A DNA stretch of 64,000 nucleotides, from positions 852,001 to 916,000 of the forward strand of contig NZ_CP013264.1 in the NCBI RefSeq assembly GCF_001456115.1. The letters run 5' to 3'. The position numbers and the translations under genes were made by a program. This document shows, in pieces, positions 1 to 7,098 of the stretch (its first letter is position 1; every line of letters begins with the position of its first letter). The notes under the pieces are model-generated. The model was not told where the DNA came from. It saw only the letters and a list, made by a program, of their open reading frames with translations, and did no database searches. Origin of the DNA: Sphingobium baderi. Lineage in GTDB: Bacteria > Pseudomonadota > Alphaproteobacteria > Sphingomonadales > Sphingomonadaceae.

Positions 1-1
1 T

Positions 2-604
2 GACCGCTGGCCCCGCGAGAAAGTTTATCCGGCTCCGTCCGATTCGACGATGGACCCCGAGGAGCAGCTCCCGCGACGGATGACGATCGACGTCTATGAG
101 CGCAAGGTTCGCGGACAGACCTTCGTCTATCAGCGATCGAGCGGCGTCTATGTCGGGGACCGGCTCACCGACAATGCGGTCGAACCCGACGATTATCGCT
201 TCCACGACGTCTTTCACTATGCGCATGTCGCGGTCTTGGGCTGGTCGCCCGTCATCCGCGCATTGCTGCGCTTGAAGCGCAAGAGCGACCCCAAGCTCGA
301 TGATGCGGAGGATGGTGCGCGGGCGATCCTGATCGAGGAAGGCGTCACCTCATGGATTTTTGGCCAGGCCCAGCAGCTCCGCTACTTCGACAAGGTAAAA
401 TCAGGCGGCCTGCCGCTGGACATGCTCAAGCATGTCCGCCAGTTCGTCGCCGGTTACGAATCCGAACGCTGTCCGTTGTGGCTCTGGGAGGAAGCGATCC
501 TCCAGGGCTACGCGGCCTTCCGCTTTCTCCAGAAACACCGGCGCGGTCGCGTCACGATCGACTTCGCCCATCGTCGCCTGCGTATCAAGGAACTGCCGTC
601 ATGA
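2..604 (+). CDS. MazG-like nucleoside triphosphate pyrophosphohydrolase (5' end outside window)
   Basis: The reading frame is open from base 2, so the gene starts upstream of the window; about 200 residues are visible. The segment with RFHDVFH...LGWSPVIRALLRLKRKSDP, followed by an acidic AEDGARAILIEEG stretch, resembles the all-alpha MazG-like family that hydrolyses (d)NTPs to monophosphates. The FHD and EDG acidic residues would be the metal ligands. The stop overlaps the start of the uracil-DNA glycosylase gene by 4 bp, so the two are probably translated together. The family call is from motif recognition and the exact substrate is unknown. An ATG at 50 is an internal methionine rather than the likely start, because the upstream codons continue the same protein-like sequence. 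Confidence 0.6.
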   Translation, partial: DRWPREKVYPAPSDSTMDPEEQLPRRMTIDVYERKVRGQTFVYQRSSGVYVGDRLTDNAVEPDDYRFHDVFHYAHVAVLGWSPVIRALLRLKRKSDPKLDDAEDGARAILIEEGVTSWIFGQAQQLRYFDKVKSGGLPLDMLKHVRQFVAGYESERCPLWLWEEAILQGYAAFRFLQKHRRGRVTIDFAHRRLRIKELPS

Positions 605-1305
605 CCCCCAAGCATTTCGTTTCTACTCTGGCGGCAACCGAACTTCCTTCCGTTTTCAATCCCTGGCGTGACCGCTGCGCCGTTCATGACCGGCGCGACG
701 CGGCGGCCAAGCGGCGCGATAATTTGGAACGGCTGCTGACCGCTGCCTTGGACGCGAAGGTCGAGACCATCTGGATTGCCCGCGACCTCGGTTATCGCGG
801 CGGCCGGCGCACGGGCGTCCCCCTCACCGATGAGGTTCATCTCGACCGGGCGGGTGCGTTGATGGGCGGCATCGCCCTTCAACGTGCGACGGAAGGCCCG
901 GCGGTCGCCGAGCGGACAGCGGCGATTGTCTGGCGCGTGCTCGAACAGATCGGGCAGCCGGTCATGCTCTGGAACGTCTTCCCGTTCCATCCGCATGAAG
1001 TGGGCGATCCCTTGTCGAACCGTTGTCATACCCGCGGAGAACGCGAGGCGACCTGGCCTTTGCTTCAGGCGCTGATTGCGATGCTACAGCCCCGGCGCAT
1101 TGTTGCGATCGGGCGCGATGCTCACCTAGCCCTTGGCGATGTCGGTATCCCGACGACGGCTGTCCGCCATCCGAGCTATGGCGGGCAGCGCGACTTCATC
1201 GAAGGCATGTTTGCGATGTACGGGATCGACGGCGACGCTCTCGAAGCGCCGCGTCTGCCGTTGGAGGCGCCTTATGCCGCGGCGAGGAGTTGCGCGCTCG
1301 CCTGA
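601..1305 (+). CDS. Uracil-DNA glycosylase family protein
   Basis: A 234-residue protein. The N-terminal FNPWRDRCAVHD, the ARDLGYRGGRRTGVPLTDE segment and the C-terminal HPSYGG motif match the family 4/5-type uracil-DNA glycosylase superfamily as commonly annotated in alphaproteobacteria. Such enzymes remove uracil from DNA; in this family the activity on a given substrate is not guaranteed. The ATG overlaps the upstream stop (ATGA), indicating coupling to the MazG-like gene. Its 3' end overlaps the convergent thymidylate-synthase-like gene by 34 bp, so the two transcripts are antisense at their ends. Confidence 0.75.
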   Translation: MTPKHFVSTLAATELPSVFNPWRDRCAVHDRRDAAAKRRDNLERLLTAALDAKVETIWIARDLGYRGGRRTGVPLTDEVHLDRAGALMGGIALQRATEGPAVAERTAAIVWRVLEQIGQPVMLWNVFPFHPHEVGDPLSNRCHTRGEREATWPLLQALIAMLQPRRIVAIGRDAHLALGDVGIPTTAVRHPSYGGQRDFIEGMFAMYGIDGDALEAPRLPLEAPYAAARSCALA

Positions 1306-2051
1306 TCGCAGCGCGCAAAAAGCTGCTGGAGATCACCGCGATTCCATTTGCCGGTATCGATTTCGGCGTGGGTAGAGACGATCGTCAGCGGTCCAAGTCC
1401 AACCCCACCCTCCTTGGCGATGAACGATTGCAACCTACCGAGGCCGATCAGATTGCCCAGTAGCTTTTCGATGTAGAAATGGTTGCGGTAGAACGCGGTC
1501 ATGGCGATCCGGCGTTGATCGCCTTTGCCGATCAGCTTGAGACTCGTAAAGCTCAGACACTGCCCGCCGTAAGGCGAATCGTTCACGTCGCGGGCAGGGT
1601 CGAAAACGCTCAGCTCGAACTTGTTGAGCGCGCGCACCTTCGGATTGCGCAGGCGCTCGACGATCCCCCAAATCTGATTGATCGGCGGCCCGTCGAGCTG
1701 CGGCAATTGCATCATTCGCTCGAAGTAATAGCCCGACCATGCTTCCTTCAGTCTGACCTTGGGCAGCACATTGTCGCGGAACCGGTCGAAGAACAGCGGC
1801 GCGCCATGGCGGTGATAGAGCGCTGCCGGGAAGATCGTGTTGGCAACCGTCTCGATCGGCTTCTTGCCTCGACCAGCGAGAAAGGCGTCCACTTCGGCGA
1901 CGACAGGATCAGCAAGGTTCGCACGCGCTGAGGGATCGGCAACGTCGATGATCACGTTGTAGGCCTGATGGCCGGCTGCGCCGTCAACGAGACGCACCGC
2001 CTCGCGCCACGCGGAAACGCAGTCAGGCTGCGAGGGTACTGGAAGATACAT
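1272..2051 (-). CDS. Thymidylate-synthase-like protein, divergent
   Basis: A 259-residue protein whose C-terminal half follows the thymidylate synthase / dCMP hydroxymethylase fold order: GGQCLSF with candidate nucleophile Cys165, a strand, YRNHFY (188-193) where the family has QRSxD, an Asn at 200, and THAEID (His228) where the family has DAHxY. The N-terminal half is not recognisable as the canonical folate and dUMP loop region. The reaction could be methylation or hydroxymethylation of a pyrimidine nucleotide, or something lost. The start is supported by GGAGG six bases upstream. It is the last gene of the minus-strand operon and overlaps the C1 protease gene by 29 bp. Confidence 0.65.
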   Translation of the reverse strand: MYLPVPSQPDCVSAWREAVRLVDGAAGHQAYNVIIDVADPSARANLADPVVAEVDAFLAGRGKKPIETVANTIFPAALYHRHGAPLFFDRFRDNVLPKVRLKEAWSGYYFERMMQLPQLDGPPINQIWGIVERLRNPKVRALNKFELSVFDPARDVNDSPYGGQCLSFTSLKLIGKGDQRRIAMTAFYRNHFYIEKLLGNLIGLGRLQSFIAKEGGVGLGPLTIVSTHAEIDTGKWNRGDLQQLFARCDQASAQLLAAA

Positions 2052-2703
2052 CGACTTCCTCCATCAAATTCGCGGTGGCGAAGAGCCGCGGCGCCAGGAA
2101 CCGTTCCGTGAGCCATGCGTGTCCGTCGAGGCCCCATCCTGTACCCCAGCTATTACGGACGAGAATTGCGGTCGTGCCGTCGACCTTGCCGTGGCCTACG
2201 GCGATCACGGCATGGCGCTGGCTCGGCTCAGGCTGTTCGTCATTGGCCGGATCGACGACTCCATCGCCTGCCGGCATGAAGAAGGAGCGCGAGAGCATCG
2301 TCAGAATTACGACTGGCCGACCCGTGTCGAGCAAGGCGATGATCGAGGCGAGATTCTTCGTTCCCGACTGGCTATCGCGCCCATAGCGATCCCCGACCAC
2401 AGCAGGCGGGTTCCACAGGCCGTGATCTTCGGGGACGGCTTCAAGATAGGGCCAGCCATGTTCCTCGGGTTGCCCGTCGCCGCGTAGTGCATCGAGCATC
2501 GCCGACAGCAGCGCGCCTTGTGCGGGCGAGCGGCCCGCACGCCGCTGGGCGTGATAGAAGGCAAATTCGCAGGATAGCGGCGCCCATCCATCACGCAGCC
2601 CGGCATGAGCATCGCTTGCGGCAAAGGCCATGCAGGTCGGTCGCGCGCCCTGATCGCGCGCAGCACCGAACAAGAGCCGAAGATCGGTCGTGATCTCGAT
2701 CAT
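2023..2703 (-). CDS. Papain-like C1 family cysteine protease
   Basis: A 226-residue protein with the complete papain catalytic set: oxyanion Gln18 and nucleophile Cys24 in RDQGARPTCMAFA, His164 in QRHAVIAVG, and Asn184 in VRNSWGTGWG. There is no signal peptide and no propeptide, so it appears cytosolic and made in active form, needing control by another protein. The gene lies 5 bp downstream of the ImmA/IrrE-chagasin gene; chagasin-type domains inhibit C1 proteases, which suggests a protease-inhibitor pair. The ATG at 2703 was chosen because it follows directly on the upstream gene; longer in-frame starts lie inside that gene. Confidence 0.8.
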   Translation of the reverse strand: MIEITTDLRLLFGAARDQGARPTCMAFAASDAHAGLRDGWAPLSCEFAFYHAQRRAGRSPAQGALLSAMLDALRGDGQPEEHGWPYLEAVPEDHGLWNPPAVVGDRYGRDSQSGTKNLASIIALLDTGRPVVILTMLSRSFFMPAGDGVVDPANDEQPEPSQRHAVIAVGHGKVDGTTAILVRNSWGTGWGLDGHAWLTERFLAPRLFATANLMEEVDVSSSTLAA

Positions 2704-2708
2704 GGGAG

Positions 2709-3719
2709 CTAGGCGGCCTCGAGCAGATGCCGCCGCTCGGCGCGCGAAAGACCTTCGGGTTCGGGGCCGGTCAGGTCGAAGTCGAACGTCAGATGGGCCA
2801 ACGCCGGCACCGGCTGCCATGGCCGCCGTTCCTCGATCGACATCCGACCTCTCTGCGCCGCCTCGATGGCGGCCGTGACCCGCCGAACGATCGGCCCGCC
2901 GATCCCATCAGCATCGACCGCTTCGCGGTCGTCGCGGACGATGGCGAAACCGCTCGCGATAAGCTGGTCGAAATCCCACAAATACCCGCCACCGCTATGC
3001 TCCTTAAGCCGGAGCACGAACAGGTCGTTGCGGCTGCCGTCGATTCTCGTGCTGGCATCGCGTTCGGTCAGGAGCCAGACGTCGCCACGATAATTGGCCG
3101 GGCGATAATCCTTGAGCAGATCGACTTTCAGCGCGCGCGGCTGTGTCCGCAGCAGATCGGTCATAGTCGATTGCGAGATCAGATTGTAGCGCAGCAGCGT
3201 TCGGGACGTCGCTTCGTAGCTGGCCCCCAGGCGAAGCGAGAGTTGGTACACGACGTTGGGACGGCGAAAATCATCGACCTGCCAATCCTGGCGCGCGCTG
3301 TGCGACAGGATCAGCCATTTTGGCATCATGAAGGCGATGGCAAAGGCGTCCGCCTCGGTTTCCTGAAACAGCCCACCCGGTTCGGGCGAGTTCGGCATCC
3401 GCCGCAAGATGCTTTCGTCATCCAGGCTGGGTTGATGTTGCATCGAGAAATGGCCCAGCTCATGAGCGGCCGTGAAGCGCTGAATGCTCATTGGCCGCTC
3501 CGTCGTCACCAGGACGCCATGCGCCGGCACGCTCAGATAGGCACCGAGCAGCCCCTTCAGTGGCCGGAGCAACAACGGGAGGTCAACGGCGTGGATCGCG
3601 CTGAACACATCGACATTGCCGCCCTGCTGTTCAATCACTTCGCGCGTATTCAACTGCCGATGAAGCCGCCCAGCGGCCATGGCCCCGGCTCGAACCGCGC
3701 TCGCGTAGTCGAGCGCCAT
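2709..3719 (-). CDS. ImmA/IrrE metallopeptidase fused to a chagasin-like (I42) inhibitor domain
   Basis: A 336-residue protein. Residues 1-200 are ImmA/IrrE-type: HELGH at 86-90 (two zinc His and the catalytic Glu) and the downstream ETEADAFAIAFMMP element with Glu122 as third ligand. These proteases cleave XRE repressors in mobile elements. Residues about 229-305 show the three inhibitory loops of chagasin/I42 proteins: GGGYLW (243-248, equivalent to NPTTGYxW), GIGG (272-275) and RRPW (298-301). I infer the tail binds the neighbouring C1 protease while the metallopeptidase domain acts on the XRE protein encoded 2 bp upstream. The fusion looks unusual to me and is not one I know as described. 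Confidence 0.75.
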   Translation of the reverse strand: MALDYASAVRAGAMAAGRLHRQLNTREVIEQQGGNVDVFSAIHAVDLPLLLRPLKGLLGAYLSVPAHGVLVTTERPMSIQRFTAAHELGHFSMQHQPSLDDESILRRMPNSPEPGGLFQETEADAFAIAFMMPKWLILSHSARQDWQVDDFRRPNVVYQLSLRLGASYEATSRTLLRYNLISQSTMTDLLRTQPRALKVDLLKDYRPANYRGDVWLLTERDASTRIDGSRNDLFVLRLKEHSGGGYLWDFDQLIASGFAIVRDDREAVDADGIGGPIVRRVTAAIEAAQRGRMSIEERRPWQPVPALAHLTFDFDLTGPEPEGLSRAERRHLLEAA

Positions 3720-3721
3720 GG

Positions 3722-4096
3722 TCAGCCCTGTCCTCCGCCCGACCGCGCGCGCAGATAGTCGGCGAAGCGGCCCAACTCTTCGCGGTCCTGCGTGGACAGA
3801 TCAGCAACGCGCCGCGCCAAATGTGCGACATCTGCCGGCAGGCTGGCCGAGGCTTCGTCCTCGCCAGTGAAATAGCCGACCGACTGCCGATATAGCCGCG
3901 CGAGGCGAGTCAACTCGATCGCCTCGACGCGGCGCTGCCCGTTTTCAATATCGGTGAGTCCTGTGCGCGGGATCTTGAGATAGGCCGCCACCTCTTCTTG
4001 TTTTAGGCCCAGATATTTCCGGGCCTCGCGCAGCCGCTCTCCCAAGCGTCGCCGCTCCTCCTCGTCGTCCTCGTGACGCAATGCGAGATTGGTCAT
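3722..4096 (-). CDS. XRE-family HTH repressor
   Basis: A 124-residue protein with a helix-turn-helix at about residues 15-70 (LREARKYLGLKQEEVAAYLKIPRTGLTDIENGQRR) and a C-terminal helical tail. The start at 4096 is preferred over an upstream ATG because it overlaps the stop of the previous gene (ATGA) and has AAAGGA eight bases upstream. Paired with an ImmA-type protease, it resembles the ImmR/ImmA switch of ICEBs1, in which proteolysis of the repressor derepresses the operon. The likely operator is the palindrome at 4471-4487, inside the operon promoter. Confidence 0.85.
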   Translation of the reverse strand: MTNLALRHEDDEEERRRLGERLREARKYLGLKQEEVAAYLKIPRTGLTDIENGQRRVEAIELTRLARLYRQSVGYFTGEDEASASLPADVAHLARRVADLSTQDREELGRFADYLRARSGGGQG

Positions 4097-4431
4097 GGCT
4101 TCGATCCTTTCTTGCGAATCCATACGCGCTCGATCTTGGGAACAAGATGTTCGAGCGCAGCTTCGATCGAACTGTAGCCACCCGTGCGGACGATGCTCTC
4201 GCGCAGCTCGAAGCCGACAACAGGTTCAAGCGCGCACAGCGTATCGACGACCGACAGCGAATCCATCGGAATGGGAGCCTTGATGATCTTCGGCTTATCC
4301 GGGGGAAGCGGAATGCCGCGAACCTGCGCCTCCGCCTTTGCCACTTCGATGAGCTCAGCCACGAGCGTTGCAATGACGTCGCTCTTGGGGAATGCTACCG
4401 TAACCGGCTTGGTAGGTGCAATTGTCGCCAT
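4093..4431 (-). CDS. Acyl-carrier-like small protein
   Basis: A 112-residue protein, first gene of the minus-strand operon. The segment PMDSLSVVDTLCALEPVVGFEL around residues 55-76 matches the helix II signature of acyl carrier proteins, with Asp57-Ser58-Leu59 as the phosphopantetheine attachment site, and the C-terminal helix fits helix IV. No acyl-activating or ketosynthase gene is visible nearby, so any cargo is unknown. It could be a degenerate ACP used as a structural or signalling module. A GAGG lies five bases before the ATG. The call is from motif reading only. Confidence 0.45.
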   Translation of the reverse strand: MATIAPTKPVTVAFPKSDVIATLVAELIEVAKAEAQVRGIPLPPDKPKIIKAPIPMDSLSVVDTLCALEPVVGFELRESIVRTGGYSSIEAALEHLVPKIERVWIRKKGSKP

Positions 4432-4454
4432 CTACGCCTCGCACGATTTGCCTA

Positions 4455-4494
4455 CATGGGTTACATATAGTGTCTGATATTCAGACATGCAAGA
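4455..4494 (-). promoter_or_regulatory. Promoter with palindromic operator for the minus-strand operon
   Basis: Reading the minus strand, TTGCAT (4493-4488) and TATATG (4470-4465) are separated by 17 bases. The spacer is almost exactly the palindrome TGTCTGA-ATA-TCAGACA (4487-4471). A repressor bound there would block RNA polymerase directly. The XRE protein encoded as the second gene is the obvious candidate. The -35 match is only partial. Confidence 0.5.
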
Positions 4495-4495
4495 G

Positions 4496-4912
4496 AGAAG
4501 TAATCGTGTGAAAGGGCATGGCGCCTCCCTGCGGGATCGCCGCTCTATCTCCGCTTCGCTCCGACCGAACCCCTGACGGGTTTCGTCCGATTCCGGTGAC
4601 GATCAGCCTGGCGGGACGGCGTATCCACGCCGATCCGTAAATCCGCCCCTGCGGATTTGCGCTTTTCCGTATCTGCGGAGATCGGGCCAGGGCGTGCGCC
4701 GGCCCATTCGCGTTGATTTGGCACTCCCGCTATGGGGTGGGCGACGCTTCCCTTTAGGCCCGCCGCGCCGGGCCGCAACGCGCGCAGGCGCGCTTACCTC
4801 CTCTTCGTTCCGGCCCTGCGGGTGCTGCCCGGCTCCGCCGGCGGGCCTGCCGGTCGCTCTTTCGCCGCCCACCCCATTCCGGGGTGTGTGTGGTTTTAGA
4901 AGGAGTAGTGTG
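4496..4912 (+). other. Structured GC-rich leader region before the ParB-like gene
   Basis: About 415 bases without a convincing gene. It contains a perfect 12-bp inverted repeat, ATGGGGTGGGCG at 4732-4743 and CGCCCACCCCAT at 4866-4877, enclosing about 120 bases with further small hairpins. It also holds ACCTCCTCTTCGTTCCGGCC at 4796-4815, which recurs with one mismatch at 8171-8190 before the DUF736 gene. It ends in AGAAGGAG just before the ATG at 4913. It may be a structured leader or a single-strand promoter used on conjugative entry; this is inference. Confidence 0.4.
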
Positions 4913-6994
4913 ATGAACGCTGTTACCGAAACCATTGCCGCCGATCCTGTGTCAGGCATCGAGATTTTCGTGCCGCTCGCCAAGCTCAAGAAGTCCCCGC
5001 GCAACGCCCGCAAGGTGCCGCATGGGGGAGCCGCTATCGAGGCGCTGGCTGCGTCGATCCAGCACAAGGGGCTGATCCAGAACCTTGTCGTGGAACCCGA
5101 GGTCAAGGAGGACGGGACGCCGACCGGCTATTATCTCGTCACCGCTGGCGAGGGCCGCAGGCTGGCGATGCTGCTGCGCGCCAAGCGTAAGCAGATCAGG
5201 AAGTCCGAGCCTGTCCGCTGCTGGCTCGATACGCAGAACGATCCGTCCGAGATCAGTCTGGACGAGAACGTGACCCGGACACCGATGCATCCCGCCGACC
5301 AGTTCGAGCGGTTCGCGGAGCTTGCGGACGGCAAGGGCTGGGGCGCGGAAGAGATCGGCGCGCGGTTCGGCGTGTCGGCTGGCGTGGTGAAGCAGCGGCT
5401 TCGCCTTGGTGCCGTCAGCCCGAAGCTGTTGCAGGTCTATCGCGAGGATGGCCTGACCTTGGACCAGCTTATGGCCTTCGCCATCACCGAGGACCACGCC
5501 CGGCAGGAGCAGGTGTTCGAGAACCTGCATCATAATCGCGAGCCGTGGATCATCCGGCGCGACATGACCGCCGCCAACGTGCCTGCCGCCGACCGGCGCG
5601 CGGTGTTCGTCGGGGCCGACTCCTATATCGAGGCGGGCGGCACCATCATCCGTGACCTGTTCAGCGAGGACCGGGGCGGTTTCTTCGAGGATGCGGGCTT
5701 GCTCGACATGCTCGCCATCGAGAAGCTGCGCGAGATCGCTGGGACCGTGCAGACCGAGGGCTGGAAATGGGCCGAGGCGCATATCGACTATCCCCACGCC
5801 CACGGGATGCGGCGCTTCTATCCGCAGTCCGTCGCCCTGTCCGACGAGGACGAGGCCCGGTTGGAGGCGCTGTCCACCGAGCATGACGAACTGGCCGAGG
5901 GTTATTCGTCCTATGACGAGATGCCCGAGGACGTGGCGACGAAGCTGGAGGCGGTGTCCGACGAGATCGACGCCATTTCGGCCAAGCGTTACGCCCACGA
6001 CGCCAACGTGATCGCGCATGGCGGCGTGTTCGTGGTGCTGAACCATGACGGCGTTCCCCGTCTCGAGCGCGGTTTCGTCCGTCCCGAGGACGAGGCGCTG
6101 GCCGACCCGCAGCCCGAGGATGAGGGCGAAGGCGAAGCCATCGACCCGGAAGCCGTCGCGGACGAGCAGGCCGGGGACGGCGACGAGGACGAGCAGCAAA
6201 TCGAGGAAGAGGACGAGGAACCGGGCAGGCCGATTTCCGACAGCCTCACCCGCGACCTGTCCGCCCATCGGACGCTGGCCTTGCGTGTCGCCCTTGGCGA
6301 GCGGCCCGATCTGGCGCTGATCGCCCTGACCCACACGCTCACGGCGCAGTTGTTCTACAGCTACACCGAGGCCGGTTGCCTTGAGGTTCGTCCGACCGCG
6401 ACGCCACTTGGCAGCCATGCGGACGGGATCGAGGATACGCCGCTTGCAGCCAAGGCGAACGAGTCCCGCGAGGCATGGGCCGAGCGGATGCCGCGTGACG
6501 TGGTGGACCTGTGGGGCTTCGTCGCCGGGTTGGACGACGGGAAGCGGCTGGCGCTGCTGGCGCATTGCGCGTCCCGTACCGTCAATGCGCTGCGCCTGCC
6601 GTGGGACCGCAAGCCCCGCTCGCTGCAAACGGCGGACAGGCTGGCGAGCGCGCTGGCGCTGGACGTGGCGAAGGACTGGACGCCGACCGTGGACAGCTAT
6701 CTTGGCCGCGTCACCAAGGCGCATATCGTGGAGGCCGTGACCGAAGGCGTGTCGGAGGACGCCGCCCGCCGGATCGCGGACATGAAGAAGCCCGATATGG
6801 CGCAGGCGGCCGAGCAGCTTCTGGTCGGGACCGGCTGGCTTCCCGCTATCCTGCGGACGCCCGAGCCAGAGGCGGAGCAGCCCGCACCCGACGAGGCCGA
6901 GGATGCCGGGATCGTGGAGCAGCCGTCCGAGATGGAGGCTCCCGATACCGAAACGGAGGAAAGCGAAGCGTCCTACGCCGTCGCCGCCGAATAG
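4913..6994 (+). CDS. ParB/RepB/Spo0J family protein
   Basis: A 693-residue protein. The N-terminal 120 residues form the ParB/Srx nuclease-like fold (VPLAKLKKSPRNARKV, then SIQHKGLIQNLVV and TAGEGRRLAML), followed by a helix-turn-helix region (EEIGARFGVSAGVVKQRLRLGAVSP). A long acidic linker of Asp/Glu runs from about residue 405 to 445 before a C-terminal helical region of unknown role. At nearly 700 residues it is more than twice the size of a chromosomal ParB and typical of the large ParB-like proteins of alphaproteobacterial plasmids and ICEs. No parA is adjacent, so a role in entry or regulation is as possible as partition. The ATG has AAGGAG upstream. Confidence 0.8.
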   Translation: MNAVTETIAADPVSGIEIFVPLAKLKKSPRNARKVPHGGAAIEALAASIQHKGLIQNLVVEPEVKEDGTPTGYYLVTAGEGRRLAMLLRAKRKQIRKSEPVRCWLDTQNDPSEISLDENVTRTPMHPADQFERFAELADGKGWGAEEIGARFGVSAGVVKQRLRLGAVSPKLLQVYREDGLTLDQLMAFAITEDHARQEQVFENLHHNREPWIIRRDMTAANVPAADRRAVFVGADSYIEAGGTIIRDLFSEDRGGFFEDAGLLDMLAIEKLREIAGTVQTEGWKWAEAHIDYPHAHGMRRFYPQSVALSDEDEARLEALSTEHDELAEGYSSYDEMPEDVATKLEAVSDEIDAISAKRYAHDANVIAHGGVFVVLNHDGVPRLERGFVRPEDEALADPQPEDEGEGEAIDPEAVADEQAGDGDEDEQQIEEEDEEPGRPISDSLTRDLSAHRTLALRVALGERPDLALIALTHTLTAQLFYSYTEAGCLEVRPTATPLGSHADGIEDTPLAAKANESREAWAERMPRDVVDLWGFVAGLDDGKRLALLAHCASRTVNALRLPWDRKPRSLQTADRLASALALDVAKDWTPTVDSYLGRVTKAHIVEAVTEGVSEDAARRIADMKKPDMAQAAEQLLVGTGWLPAILRTPEPEAEQPAPDEAEDAGIVEQPSEMEAPDTETEESEASYAVAAE

Positions 6995-7057
6995 CGGCAT
7001 TGGGCCGGGGCCGCGCGAGTGGTCCCGGCCTGCCTTCGTCGGCCCTAAAAAATCGCG

Positions 7058-7086
7058 GCCGCGCCCTTTCCGGGCGCGGCGCTTTT
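7058..7086. terminator. Bidirectional hairpin terminator
   Basis: GCCGCGCCC and GGGCGCGGC flank a 5-base loop. A T-rich tail follows on the plus strand and an A-run (7047-7052) precedes it, serving the convergent gene on the minus strand. It lies between the ParB-like gene and the TIGR02391 gene. Confidence 0.7.
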
Positions 7087-7098
7087 CGTCGCGCAAGA

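Noticed and set aside
4545..5106. Open frames on the minus strand within the leader of the ParB-like gene
   Set aside because: No ribosome site, Arg/Pro-rich composition typical of GC-rich antisense frames, and the region is better explained by inverted repeats.
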